IMG/VR virus record: IMGVR_UViG_3300017713_000034
Coordinates: 1 to 33,770 of that record
Strand: one strand, 5' to 3'
Source of the DNA: a virus
DNA length: 33,770 bases
Shown here: positions 1 to 9,013 of the stretch, piece by piece
Layout of the letters: the number at the start of each line of letters is the position of its first letter
Position numbering within the stretch: position 1 is the first letter of the stretch
Program-made: the position numbers and the translations under genes
Notes under the pieces: model-generated
The model's input: only the letters and a program-made list of their open reading frames with translations
What the model was told of the DNA's origin: nothing
Database searches by the model: none

Positions 1-3000
1 GTTTTAGCGTCAAAGTATTTACCATCTTTTTCATATACACCAAACTGTTGCTGCCTGATTCTACCAGCGGCTACCTTCCTAGCTCTTTCTTTGGTTTTTG
101 CTCTGGTAATCTTAGCGTTCTTTTTACCTTTTTTACGTAAATCATTATTTATTTTTTCAACCTCTGCTATAGTTTGTTGGTATAGCTCGCTTGTCTTTTT
201 TCTTTCAACAATTTTAGCAGCTGCTCCGGTTATTCCGTTTTTAGCATTTGTTAAAGCTGCTATTTCTTTTTGTATTGCTCTAACCTGCTTCGCTTTTTCG
301 TTTGTAGGTAAATTAGATTCTTTAACCTCCGACTTTTTTTGCTCTAAAGCTTCTATCTGAACGTCTTTTTCGCTAACCTCAGCTCTTTGCTCCTCTGTTA
401 ACTGCTCCATAATCTCTACTTCTGTAGCAGTAATTTGATCACCTACTGTTTTAGCTTCTTGCCTTTTGATAATGTCAGTGCTAAGACCGTTCTTTTCTAA
501 GTAGCTAGCAAACCTATCGTACGCTACAAAATCATTCCTAACCTCAATATCTAAGTTTTCATTTAAAAGCCCTTTAGCTTTCATTGTCCTTAAATATCTT
601 TCAGCTGCTTTAGCGTCGCTGAATCTTTTGTTGTTTACAAAGTAAACTGCAGGAAGATGTCCTCTAACTTTGGAGATAACAGCGCCACCACCTTGGAACA
701 CACCCGCTCCAGCTCCAACAGACAGGCCTATTGTTTTAAGGTTTCTAGTGTCTATACCAGTAACATTGCCGTCTTGGTTGTATGTTAATATACCCTCAAA
801 CCTATTATCGTTACCAGTTATAAGGTTCACAAGAGGCATGTTAATCATCTCCTCCATAAACTCAGACGCAAACCCGTTCCATCCAGCTGCGTTTTTAGAC
901 CAGTTTATAACCTGCTCAGACCTTGTAAAACCGTATCGTCTCATTAACCTACCTAACGCGATCCTTTCCCATAAATCAGCGTTATACATCAAGTCTCCTA
1001 GTGGACCTTTCTTTAGCTTAACTTTATTTAAGAAACCTTTACCAAGACCAGGCAAATATGCTCCAATTTGCTCTGTAAATATTTCTGCCCAAGTAACTCC
1101 ATAACCTACAGCCAACGCGCCAAACAAACCTCTACCTTCTTCAAGTCCTATTTCTTCACCCTCAGCAGTTCCAGCTTGTATAGTGTCAAGTCTAAGTTGA
1201 CCCAACAAATCATCTGCGTCAGTTGTAAAAGCAAACATGTGCTCGTCAGTCATTTGTTCAATAACAGCATTTGCTATTCTATGTGGCTGCGCGAACGTTT
1301 GAGCAGCGGTTCCAGCTAAAAACGCTAAACCATCAGTAGCTTTATCAGCGACCTGCCAGCCTCTACTTAACTTGTTGCCTCGAAGTAGTAGATCTCCCGT
1401 TGTTTTGCTAACGCCAGTGACACGCCCCGTAGCTTTAAGACCCTGCTCGGCTAGCTCTTGCTTTATCTTCTTGTTTATTGATTTTGAAATACCCTTTTTA
1501 AGAGCTACTTTAGCAGCGGTTTTAGCGCCAGTAAAAGCACTACCCGTTAGAATGAACTCACCAATAAAAGGCACTGACTGCGCAAACATGCTACCCGCAT
1601 TATACGCTACGGATATATCACTTACCATTTGATCTGTTTGGCTTCTAACGGAGCTTAACGCAAGTAAATTGTTTTCAGCCTTAGTTCTTTCGTGGGGCGG
1701 CTTATCTAAAATAGCTTTAACTTTCCAGTTTTGAGCGAGATCAACTACGCCCGATATCACCGGCACGTATTGATGACCTCTATGACTAGTGAAACCACTC
1801 CAAAAACCACCGGCTTGATAAGCGTTCTCAGGACTTTCTATAACATCTTCTGCCCATTGCCTTGTCTGCAGTAATGTATAGTTAATGTTGTAGTCATAGC
1901 GTTTTCTAACGACACCCACAATATCCTCAGTCTCTTTAGCGGTGAGTCTACGCCCAAGTTTTTCCATCTGCTGTTCCACCGCTTCAGCCGTCATATCTTG
2001 AAACTCGTCCAAGAAGAAATCGTAGTCAATAATTCTGCCATTTTCGTCCATAACAGAATTTGTTTCTATTAAAACTTCTTCAGCTATAGACTTTAGGTAG
2101 AACCAGCTCTTGCCACTAGGCGAGTCGCTATCAGTGCTTAATTGATCGTAAAAATAGTGCCAAAATTCATTTCTATAATCATCCAGATCTTCAGGAGAAC
2201 TAATGTTGCCTCTACGCTCGTAGTCTTTCCAAACGTTGTTTAATATCTTGTATTTGTCAGGCTCTGCTAGCTGGTTAAAACCGTAAGTATCTTCTAAGTA
2301 GTTGCCAATGTTTTCCAACTCGCTAACGTCCCATCTATCGTAATCATATTTAAAAGAGTCTTTATACGTATCCCAAACCTCTTGTTGTTTGTTTGTAAAC
2401 AACTCGTTTTGCTCTGTTTCGAAATCTTTCCACTCTTGTGTTTCAGCAATTTTATTACCAACGTACTTGCTGATTTTATCTTGAACTGGTTTTAGATGTT
2501 CGTCCCAAGCAGCTTGCACTGCTTTTTGAACCTCTTCATTAAATGCGGCCAACGCCATTTCACCCGCGTCTTCAGGTAGTAGAGCCTGCATTTCAGCGAC
2601 TATACGCTCTTGTATTGGTGCAAAAGAGGTTTTGTATTCTTCTATTTCAGTAGAAAAAGCAGCTATAGCTTCCTCGTGAAATTGCTCACCAATTTGCTCT
2701 TGTAATATTTGAGCTTGGTTTTGAGAAGTAAGTATCATTTGAGAGGTTTCTTCAGCAACCTTTAACTCAAACGCCTCCATAATGCCATCTGCGTGCTCGT
2801 TCTCGTAATCCGTGGCAGAGAAGAAGTTTTCATTAGTTCGAACGTCTTCTTCCCCTGACAAATATCCTACAGCATCATCTTCTTCATCGATAATGGTGCG
2901 AGCCACAGCGTTGCCGGCTTTTGGAGCGTAATAATCTTGTATTATCTCCACGTCACTCATATCATCATACTTAGACCACAGCGTAGAACCCTTTATGTCA

Positions 3001-4490
3001 GTAGCATGCTTATGTACGTTCCAGAGAAATCTCAACTCCATATACCTTTGAGGATCATCATAATAATCTGTGCCACCAATCATTAGGTGTACTCTGTCCC
3101 TCATTATTGGTTTACCAAGCGAGTCTACGCCAACTTGCTCTCGCTTAACTTCTTGATAAGGTTTAAGATTTTCCCAAAAAGCTGCTTCACCAACTACCTC
3201 ATTGTAAATTTCGTCTGTGGTCTCGCTTTTAACGGTTCTAAGAACATCATCCCTTGACTCTACGTTGTAGCCACCGTCTTCGGTTCTTGTTAAAACAGGG
3301 GTTTCTATGCTAAAGCCGCTATCAAAAACGCTTTTATTAACTATACCTCTATTTGGAGCTTTAATATACGTTATACCGCTATTAGGATCCACGAACTCTT
3401 CGTTGTCATCCATAGCTGCCTCTAGCTCATTTATACTAGCTAAATCCGTAGCAAAACTTTCCCCTCCAAAATTAATTAACTGATCACCGCCAACAATTTC
3501 TTTATACGCACTTTCTACTACCTGCTGTATATTTACAACAGTTCCAAATTTGTCACCCTCGTTTTTCAACGTATAGCCCATACCTTGATATGGATCGTCG
3601 TTTGGGTTTTTAGCGGTACCGTATGGAGTTATTGTAGAGCTTTTAAACTCTATATCGTCTTTGTACTTATTGTAGGTTTGCTCGAAGTTTTCAGCAAATA
3701 AGCTAGCGTTATATTGAAAATCTTCTGACCGCTTGAATAAATGGTTGGAACCTATATCTAACCCTTTTTCAATTGCATCACCTGGCATAGGTCTATAGTC
3801 CCACATACCCGTTTTATAGTGTTCACCTAGCCCTGTGGTGTATTCGTCCCCTTCTATTCTAGTAGCTATGTCCATCCAACCAGGCCTTAAAAAACCCGGA
3901 GCATCTAAAGTTTGTTCGCCAAGCAATTTAGCCTGGTCTATCACATCAACAACATCACTTTGTCCTGTAACACTAAAGAAGGCTCTCGTCACATCATAAT
4001 AACCAGCTTTATCAAGACCCTCTTGCAGATCATCATTTAACAACAGGTTCATGTTATCATAAACAGGTAACACAGCATCTTTAGCCTCCCAAGCTTTAAC
4101 ATCGCCTACTACAGATGTTCTACTCTTGAGGCTTTGAGACATTTCGTCGTATACCCACTTATCAGGATGGTTTTGTAAAGTTGTGTGAATCCAGGTGTCT
4201 TTTCTCTCATCACCTGTATATACGGTTCTATCTGGACTAAACGCGGTGAACCGTGAATCCGACGAACCATCGCCCTGCGATGAGTCCGTATTTGCGCTCG
4301 TCATTATTATTGGTGCTGTGTTTTGTTGCCCCGTGGTCGCACTCCCCACAGAGCTCGTCGTCTTTGCTGCGCCCTCTTCTACATCCACTCTCACAAACTC
4401 AGCGTTTGGATGTTTTTCTAAAAACCCTGATTCTTTTTCTTCAGATACTCTATATATCTTACCCGTGCTTAGTTTATAAAGCTTTTTCAT
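1..4490 (-). CDS. Giant internal virion/ejection-type protein (3' end outside window)
   Basis: An uninterrupted minus-strand frame runs from ATG at 4490 (MKKLYKLSTGKIYRV...) to the window edge: at least 1496 codons with the C-terminus missing. An in-frame TAA lies 21 nt upstream, so this is the first possible start. The N-terminal two thirds is acidic, Gln/Glu/Tyr/Trp-rich and probably helical. A small-residue and hydrophobic stretch follows at about residues 965-1000 (SMFAQSVPFIGEFILTGSAF), another around 1060, and a Gly/Ala stretch near 1252-1273 (GLSVGAGAGVFQGGGAVI). The visible end (about 1390-1490) is a Lys/Glu/Gln-rich coiled coil. No lytic transglycosylase signature is visible in this part. 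Very large last-in-the-cluster proteins with amphipathic segments, next to a gp14-like protein, are typical of podovirus ejection proteins (T7 gp16 type, crAss-like cargo proteins). The role is inferred from size and position. Confidence 0.8.
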   Translation of the reverse strand, partial: MKKLYKLSTGKIYRVSEEKESGFLEKHPNAEFVRVDVEEGAAKTTSSVGSATTGQQNTAPIIMTSANTDSSQGDGSSDSRFTAFSPDRTVYTGDERKDTWIHTTLQNHPDKWVYDEMSQSLKSRTSVVGDVKAWEAKDAVLPVYDNMNLLLNDDLQEGLDKAGYYDVTRAFFSVTGQSDVVDVIDQAKLLGEQTLDAPGFLRPGWMDIATRIEGDEYTTGLGEHYKTGMWDYRPMPGDAIEKGLDIGSNHLFKRSEDFQYNASLFAENFEQTYNKYKDDIEFKSSTITPYGTAKNPNDDPYQGMGYTLKNEGDKFGTVVNIQQVVESAYKEIVGGDQLINFGGESFATDLASINELEAAMDDNEEFVDPNSGITYIKAPNRGIVNKSVFDSGFSIETPVLTRTEDGGYNVESRDDVLRTVKSETTDEIYNEVVGEAAFWENLKPYQEVKREQVGVDSLGKPIMRDRVHLMIGGTDYYDDPQRYMELRFLWNVHKHATDIKGSTLWSKYDDMSDVEIIQDYYAPKAGNAVARTIIDEEDDAVGYLSGEEDVRTNENFFSATDYENEHADGIMEAFELKVAEETSQMILTSQNQAQILQEQIGEQFHEEAIAAFSTEIEEYKTSFAPIQERIVAEMQALLPEDAGEMALAAFNEEVQKAVQAAWDEHLKPVQDKISKYVGNKIAETQEWKDFETEQNELFTNKQQEVWDTYKDSFKYDYDRWDVSELENIGNYLEDTYGFNQLAEPDKYKILNNVWKDYERRGNISSPEDLDDYRNEFWHYFYDQLSTDSDSPSGKSWFYLKSIAEEVLIETNSVMDENGRIIDYDFFLDEFQDMTAEAVEQQMEKLGRRLTAKETEDIVGVVRKRYDYNINYTLLQTRQWAEDVIESPENAYQAGGFWSGFTSHRGHQYVPVISGVVDLAQNWKVKAILDKPPHERTKAENNLLALSSVRSQTDQMVSDISVAYNAGSMFAQSVPFIGEFILTGSAFTGAKTAAKVALKKGISKSINKKIKQELAEQGLKATGRVTGVSKTTGDLLLRGNKLSRGWQVADKATDGLAFLAGTAAQTFAQPHRIANAVIEQMTDEHMFAFTTDADDLLGQLRLDTIQAGTAEGEEIGLEEGRGLFGALAVGYGVTWAEIFTEQIGAYLPGLGKGFLNKVKLKKGPLGDLMYNADLWERIALGRLMRRYGFTRSEQVINWSKNAAGWNGFASEFMEEMINMPLVNLITGNDNRFEGILTYNQDGNVTGIDTRNLKTIGLSVGAGAGVFQGGGAVISKVRGHLPAVYFVNNKRFSDAKAAERYLRTMKAKGLLNENLDIEVRNDFVAYDRFASYLEKNGLSTDIIKRQEAKTVGDQITATEVEIMEQLTEEQRAEVSEKDVQIEALEQKKSEVKESNLPTNEKAKQVRAIQKEIAALTNAKNGITGAAAKIVERKKTSELYQQTIAEVEKINNDLRKKGKKNAKITRAKTKERARKVAAGRIRQQQFGVYEKDGKYFDAK

Positions 4491-4532
4491 TACTGTTTCG
4501 TTAGTTACCCGTTAATATGTTGTTGTCTTAAT

Positions 4533-5855
4533 TTACTCCCAGTCAAATATGTCTTTAAATGGATCTACGTACTCAGTGCCACCCGTAGTTTGCCCGGCAG
4601 TTAATTCCGTTTCATAACTACCACCAGCTCCAACTACGAATTGGTGTTTAGCATATTTAAATAAATAGTCTTTAATCATGCCGTCTACTACTTTCTTCGC
4701 ATCACCTATCATAGCCTCGTCATCATATGCTTTTATAAAATTAAGCATCTCCTGTTTAGTCACCGTACCATTGTTATCTATATCTGCCGCTAGAACCATC
4801 TGACCCGTAGGCTCACCTTCTTCGTTTAAAACAGGTATTTCTAAAGCTTGAAGGGCGTCTTCGATGTCGGTAGTATCAAAAAGAGTTTCCATGTGCGTTA
4901 TCAACGCTACGTCGCCACCTATCATTGGGTCATTAATTATTGACCTCATCTCCCACGGTTTAATATCGTCAGTTATCATACCCTCAATCTCTTGCCTCAC
5001 CTTAGTATCGTTGAACTCCACTCTTTTATCTCTCGTAGCCGCGTAGCCTGTTGAGCCAATTTTGCCAGCTTCTCTACCTGGGTCAGCATTACCGTACGTG
5101 GTACCTAACGCCATCATCCTATTACCTAAATCAGCAATAGTTCCTCTAGTTTCAATATTAACTAAAGACTGGTCAAGATGAGCTTGCACTTCGTCTGAGC
5201 TGACCCACGTGTGAGTAAGATTATCGCCCTCACCCTCTATCTTGAGAAGCCCATACCTAGATCCAGTTTGCTTATATGTGCCATCTTTAATAAACTCTGC
5301 ATTATCCTCTAACCACTGATTGCCATCAGGTGTGCCTCTGTCTATTGTTACCGACTCACCATTTATATCAAACGTCATTCTTTGACTAAGCTGCGGCTCT
5401 GCTATATACAAAAACTCATCAGTAGTCACTGAATTGCTAAGTGGAGCTCCTTTCCATGTTCCCTTTTGTATATCAGCCCAGTTTGTTACCGTGGCAGATA
5501 AACCAGCCGTATCAGCAGCTCCTTGTTCCTGGTGCATTGATAACGTTGTTTGATACGCTGGATCGTCCTCCGCACCAAGCCATATGTCTCGTTGAAAAAT
5601 CAAGTCATCACTTACTGTTCCGTATTGATCTTGTAAAGGGCCTTGGACATTCTTGCCAAACTTATTGGCTTGATTTGTTAGGTATGTATCACCCTTTGCT
5701 TTATTTTCCTTTTTCTTAGTAGACTGAGCAATCAAATACTTCTCAGCCATCGCAGCAATATTCTTGCTGGCATCTACCCAAGCTTGCCCCGGCGCCACAG
5801 CGGCTGGCGCGTTTGCGGCGTATGCTCCTTTTATTAAACTTTCAGTTACTGCCAT
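4533..5855 (-). CDS. Internal virion protein with an EF-hand loop
   Basis: 440 aa, start 6 nt after the preceding gene, A-rich leader, 42 nt before the giant ejection protein. The N-terminus is Ala-rich (AYAANAPAAVAPGQAW), followed by a helical, Lys-rich segment (about 35-65) and a mixed acidic body. Residues 358-369 read DIDNNGTVTKQE, a complete canonical EF-hand loop: Asp at 1 and 3, Asn at 5, Gly at 6, Val at 8, Glu at 12. A helix-like segment (MLNFIKAYDDEA) follows, as an EF-hand requires. Only one such loop is visible. Position between the gp14-like protein and the giant protein suggests a component of the ejected internal protein set. Function beyond probable Ca2+ binding is not known to me. 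Confidence 0.85.
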   Translation of the reverse strand: MAVTESLIKGAYAANAPAAVAPGQAWVDASKNIAAMAEKYLIAQSTKKKENKAKGDTYLTNQANKFGKNVQGPLQDQYGTVSDDLIFQRDIWLGAEDDPAYQTTLSMHQEQGAADTAGLSATVTNWADIQKGTWKGAPLSNSVTTDEFLYIAEPQLSQRMTFDINGESVTIDRGTPDGNQWLEDNAEFIKDGTYKQTGSRYGLLKIEGEGDNLTHTWVSSDEVQAHLDQSLVNIETRGTIADLGNRMMALGTTYGNADPGREAGKIGSTGYAATRDKRVEFNDTKVRQEIEGMITDDIKPWEMRSIINDPMIGGDVALITHMETLFDTTDIEDALQALEIPVLNEEGEPTGQMVLAADIDNNGTVTKQEMLNFIKAYDDEAMIGDAKKVVDGMIKDYLFKYAKHQFVVGAGGSYETELTAGQTTGGTEYVDPFKDIFDWE

Positions 5856-5861
5856 ATCTTT

Positions 5862-6494
5862 TTATTGTGTGCCTAAATAGCTAGTGCCTAAAGCAGCGCC
5901 GCCTTCAGCCATACCAGCAAAAGCAGCCTGTTGAGCCGCTTGGGCTTGTTGAGCCGCCTGTCTATGAGCCGCGGTTTCGCCCTGAGCCATACCAAGCATA
6001 GTCTCTGCTATATCTCTTTTTTGTCCTCTAGCCCAGACTTCACCTTGTCTTTCCATGCTTTGGTTTGAAGCCTCTTGTTGAGCCGCCAGTCGTTGGTTAG
6101 CAGCCTCTTGCTGACCTATGCTAGCTGAAGCCTGTTGAGCTGCCAACGAGCCTTGGTTAGCCATGGCCTGCGCCAGCGCCGCAATACCGCTACCACCAGC
6201 CGCGCCCTTCATACTATCTAATATATTAGCCTGAGACTGCATGGTTTGTTGTTTTTGAAATTCAGCTTGCTGTTGGTTTACAGTTAAGTCCTCCATAACG
6301 TTCTCCATATTTGCATATGGATTAGACGTGTCCAAGTTGGCGAAGATTCTTTGCTGTCGTTCCATTTCAGCCCTAGCTTGTTCTTCCTTCGCTTCAGCAG
6401 CCTCTCTAGCATTACCAGCAGATATAGCACCAGCTGTACCTCCAGCGGCTATTAAGACTCCTGATATAATTATTGCACCTGCTATAAACGACAT
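5862..6494 (-). CDS. Internal virion protein, T7 gp14-like
   Basis: 210 aa. Residues about 4-25 form one hydrophobic, Gly/Ala-rich membrane segment (IAGAIIISGVLIAAGGTAGA). The rest is an Ala/Gln/Glu-rich helical protein with many QQ and AAQ runs and a central segment DTSNPYANMENVMEDLTVNQ followed by GAAGGSGIAALAQAMANQGS. Size (T7 gp14 is 196 aa), a single N-terminal membrane segment, and a Gln/Ala-rich coiled body match the gp14-like internal virion proteins that form the trans-envelope channel during DNA ejection. Similar proteins are common in marine phages, from my knowledge of the family. It sits directly upstream of the two larger internal proteins, the usual arrangement for such a set. 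Confidence 0.8.
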   Translation of the reverse strand: MSFIAGAIIISGVLIAAGGTAGAISAGNAREAAEAKEEQARAEMERQQRIFANLDTSNPYANMENVMEDLTVNQQQAEFQKQQTMQSQANILDSMKGAAGGSGIAALAQAMANQGSLAAQQASASIGQQEAANQRLAAQQEASNQSMERQGEVWARGQKRDIAETMLGMAQGETAAHRQAAQQAQAAQQAAFAGMAEGGAALGTSYLGTQ

Positions 6495-6497
6495 AAT

Positions 6498-6992
6498 CTA
6501 TTTGTTTTTAATATATTCTTCATATTCTTCATAACTTATTGCTACTATATCTCTCTCTAACACGTCCAGATCGGTTATATTACCTGGGTTTTTATGCGTG
6601 TTATACCATATTGATTCTTCGTGAGCATATAATATTCTTTTAACACCTGGCGTAGACTCAATTATACACGGTGCGTTGTATTCGTTTTCACCATCTTCAT
6701 TAAACACTGTAACCCTACCTTGCAGCAGAAAACACATGTGAAGGTGTTTATGTATGTGACCTACAACTAGCTGACCCTCACTCATTTTCATGCCCCTAAG
6801 ATACACGCCATCCATAAAGTGATGTGATATAGGCGAGGCTGGGTGATCTCTAACTATAGGCTTTTCAACTGTTCCAGCTATAATGTTTTCTCCGTTTGCA
6901 TTTTCTTCAATTATGCGCTGTATATTCTCTGCTATTGACCTAAAATCTATAGATACCTCTGAACCGCTTTTTTTCTGTAGCTCTTTATTCAT
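6498..6992 (-). CDS. Cupin-fold protein
   Basis: 164 aa. Residues 75-130 carry a single cupin barrel: motif 1 is the His-rich GHIHKHLHMCFLLQG (His79, 81, 83, 85), followed by beta strands (RVTVFNEDGE) and motif 2 around TPGVKRILYAHEESIWYN (Pro115-Gly116, His124, Asn131). The His pattern fits metal binding in cupins, though the usual motif 1 Glu is absent. The remainder is helical (residues 13-33 and 143-162). It lies between the small beta protein of the tail region and the internal virion proteins, so it may be virion-associated or may modify a small molecule or sugar. Similar short cupins occur in marine phages. Substrate unknown. The leader ACAATTAAATTTA precedes the ATG. Confidence 0.8.
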   Translation of the reverse strand: MNKELQKKSGSEVSIDFRSIAENIQRIIEENANGENIIAGTVEKPIVRDHPASPISHHFMDGVYLRGMKMSEGQLVVGHIHKHLHMCFLLQGRVTVFNEDGENEYNAPCIIESTPGVKRILYAHEESIWYNTHKNPGNITDLDVLERDIVAISYEEYEEYIKNK

Positions 6993-7047
6993 TAAATTTA
7001 ATTGTAACTTGCTACTATATAGTTACACTTATTGATGCTTATTTACA

Positions 7048-7434
7048 CTATTCAGCTGGGTGGCCGCTGCTTGTAAATATCTCGGCCGCTGCAGAATACA
7101 ACTCTGTTCTAGTATTAGCTACCCCCTGGTTTTGAAACTTAACCGAAGCATAATAACCCTTAACTTTAGCTTGATTTACTTCGCTGCTTTTAGAAAACAA
7201 TATAAAACTACCCGCGGCAGCTGGATCGTTTCCCGCAGCGTAAGCAGCCGTTGTGTCACAGACTATAGCTGATGCTGTCCCGTTCCACTGAGTAATACTG
7301 GTTATTGGTCCTATTTCAACATAGCTAGATGAAGTGTCAAAAGTAGCAACTTCTGAGATTGTAGCGTGATACGCCGTGTCTCCGATTTGAACGCTCTCGT
7401 TAATAGGTGTGCTAAAATTAATTGTTATAGGCAT
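7048..7434 (-). CDS. Small beta-rich virion protein
   Basis: 128 aa, starting one nucleotide after the stop of the fibre-like gene, so almost certainly cotranscribed and coupled. The sequence is made of alternating Ser/Thr/Val/Ile strands with little charge (MPITINFSTPINESVQIGDTAYHATIS) and ends in a helical Ala-rich segment. The IGDTAYHATIS element resembles N-termini of small structural proteins seen in marine phages. No enzymatic motif is visible. Composition and place between fibre and ejection genes suggest a small virion or tail accessory protein. This is an inference. Confidence 0.75.
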   Translation of the reverse strand: MPITINFSTPINESVQIGDTAYHATISEVATFDTSSSYVEIGPITSITQWNGTASAIVCDTTAAYAAGNDPAAAGSFILFSKSSEVNQAKVKGYYASVKFQNQGVANTRTELYSAAAEIFTSSGHPAE

Positions 7435-7435
7435 G

Positions 7436-9013
7436 TTATGAGTATGATACTATGTTATCTAAATTAAGGTTTAGGTCTACATTGCTTTTACCAAAAGTTC
7501 GTATATGAATTTTTCCTTTTATTGTTACAGTGCTTGTGCCGTGACCACTTACTTTTAGGCCTGATGTAGCTACTGTTGTGCCTCCGTTTGTAGCGCTTGA
7601 AGTGTTTGTGAAATCTGACAAAACAACCTGTTTCAACACGGTAAAGGTACCTCCGCCAGTTAGGGTCCAATCAACGTCTACATACCGCTTGTATTGAGTC
7701 GGCCTAGAACTATATACCTCATCAAACGATCTATTGCGCTTACCAAAGTAAGTAAGCGTAGGCGCTGCTGTGACTGAATAAGCTGGGGTTTTTGTGTTTG
7801 TAAACCTAACCCTAGGATCGTGAATTTGAATCAACTGAACCGTATCCTCCGTCGTTGGCACAGTGCTAGCAAACGTAGTGTTAGTACCTGTTTTTAACCT
7901 AAAATAATAGGTTTTTTCAGTCGTACCAGATGGGAGTTCGGGTAGTTCCAAATTAAATTTATACTCGCCAAATACCCCAGCCGCATTTACCACGTCGCGA
8001 CCTGTTGGCGCTGGTATTTCTGCGTCAATAAGTTGAGTAAATAACTCTTTACCAGTTGAATCAACACCTTGAAGGTTGAACTTAGCACCTGGATTACCAG
8101 TCACACAGACGGCTCTAGTTTCACCTCCGGATGATACGTCTTGGTTGTTTCCAACTGCAAAACCGTGTACTTTAAGTGCGGTAGAATAATTTGCTCTTGT
8201 TTGGATATTTATCTTAGTTGCTATTCTGTCAGCGGCCTCTACGGTTGTGTTGTTGTAATACATGACATCAAAAATAACAGCGGATGTAAGGCCTGTTTGA
8301 GAGTCGACAGTTTGAGAGCTTGGTCGAAGAAAAACCACTGTGTCGTAATTAGGTCCCTTTCTTTTACTAATAGCAGCAAGAGATGGCATGTTATAAAAAT
8401 GGTAGCCACCAGCTGCTGTTATTGTAACTTGACCAATTTTAGTAGTTTCTGCGCTATCACTAGCTCTCTTCAAAGGATCATAAAAAGCGCTGCCCGCGAA
8501 GGTGTCGGTTCTTGTTGTTCCACTAGTTGCAGTGGAGAGTGTGTTAGCAACTCCATAACCGTTTGTACCACTTGCGGAAGCAGACACTGTAGCATTTAGG
8601 TTGTTTTCCGTATCAACACTGACGTTGTAGCCATAGTATTCTTTAACTCCAGCACAGGCTATACCTCTGACATCTATGGTTAAAGTAGTGTCAGAACCAG
8701 GCATAGCGTAAGATGCTGTTAAAGCGCACGTCGCGTATACAACGTTTCCCGGTGTATATGGGATTCCAGACTGAGAGAACGTGACAGAGGTTATCCCTGT
8801 TGGTAAAGAAACGCCTCCTACGCCGTGTGTAAACGTTGTTCCGCTACTAGCTGTTCCTCCACTTATGGTGAAATCAGCCATAGATAAAGTATATCCATCG
8901 TCTGGCGTTATAGTCAACTGAACGGACGTAACCATGTTGCCATCAGCACCCTTATCGCCAGTCGCCTCTATACTTGTTGCGCTGTTTATAGTACAATTTG
9001 TTAGTTTTGACAT
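7436..9013 (-). CDS. Tail fibre/appendage-like protein
   Basis: 525 aa. Its ATG shares one base with the stop of the nozzle gene (TAATG). The protein is Thr/Ser/Gly/Val-rich and beta-stranded throughout, with Ig-like or TED-like stretches such as SVQLTITPDDGYTLSMADF near residues 28-47 and QVTITAAGGYHFYNM near 194-208. The C-terminal 60 residues are a Thr/Ser/Gly repeat-like region ending in alternating hydrophobic strands. There is no collagen repeat, catalytic motif or chaperone domain. Its place directly after the giant nozzle protein fits a tail appendage or adhesin, possibly host-recognising. Fibre assignment rests on composition and context. Confidence 0.75.
   Translation of the reverse strand: MSKLTNCTINSATSIEATGDKGADGNMVTSVQLTITPDDGYTLSMADFTISGGTASSGTTFTHGVGGVSLPTGITSVTFSQSGIPYTPGNVVYATCALTASYAMPGSDTTLTIDVRGIACAGVKEYYGYNVSVDTENNLNATVSASASGTNGYGVANTLSTATSGTTRTDTFAGSAFYDPLKRASDSAETTKIGQVTITAAGGYHFYNMPSLAAISKRKGPNYDTVVFLRPSSQTVDSQTGLTSAVIFDVMYYNNTTVEAADRIATKINIQTRANYSTALKVHGFAVGNNQDVSSGGETRAVCVTGNPGAKFNLQGVDSTGKELFTQLIDAEIPAPTGRDVVNAAGVFGEYKFNLELPELPSGTTEKTYYFRLKTGTNTTFASTVPTTEDTVQLIQIHDPRVRFTNTKTPAYSVTAAPTLTYFGKRNRSFDEVYSSRPTQYKRYVDVDWTLTGGGTFTVLKQVVLSDFTNTSSATNGGTTVATSGLKVSGHGTSTVTIKGKIHIRTFGKSNVDLNLNLDNIVSYS

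Noticed and set aside
670-1104. 144-aa plus-strand open frame
   Set aside because: Antisense to the giant minus-strand gene. Its Pro/Ser/Leu-rich composition is that of a shadow frame and it has no recognisable domain.
7003-7027. 7-bp inverted repeat TGTAACT/AGTTACA as a terminator
   Set aside because: 11-nt loop, A/T-rich stem and no U-tract on the minus strand, so too weak to call.
8141-8599. 152-aa plus-strand open frame rich in Cys and Ser
   Set aside because: Antisense to the fibre-like gene. The Cys-rich composition follows from Thr/Ala codons on the real strand.
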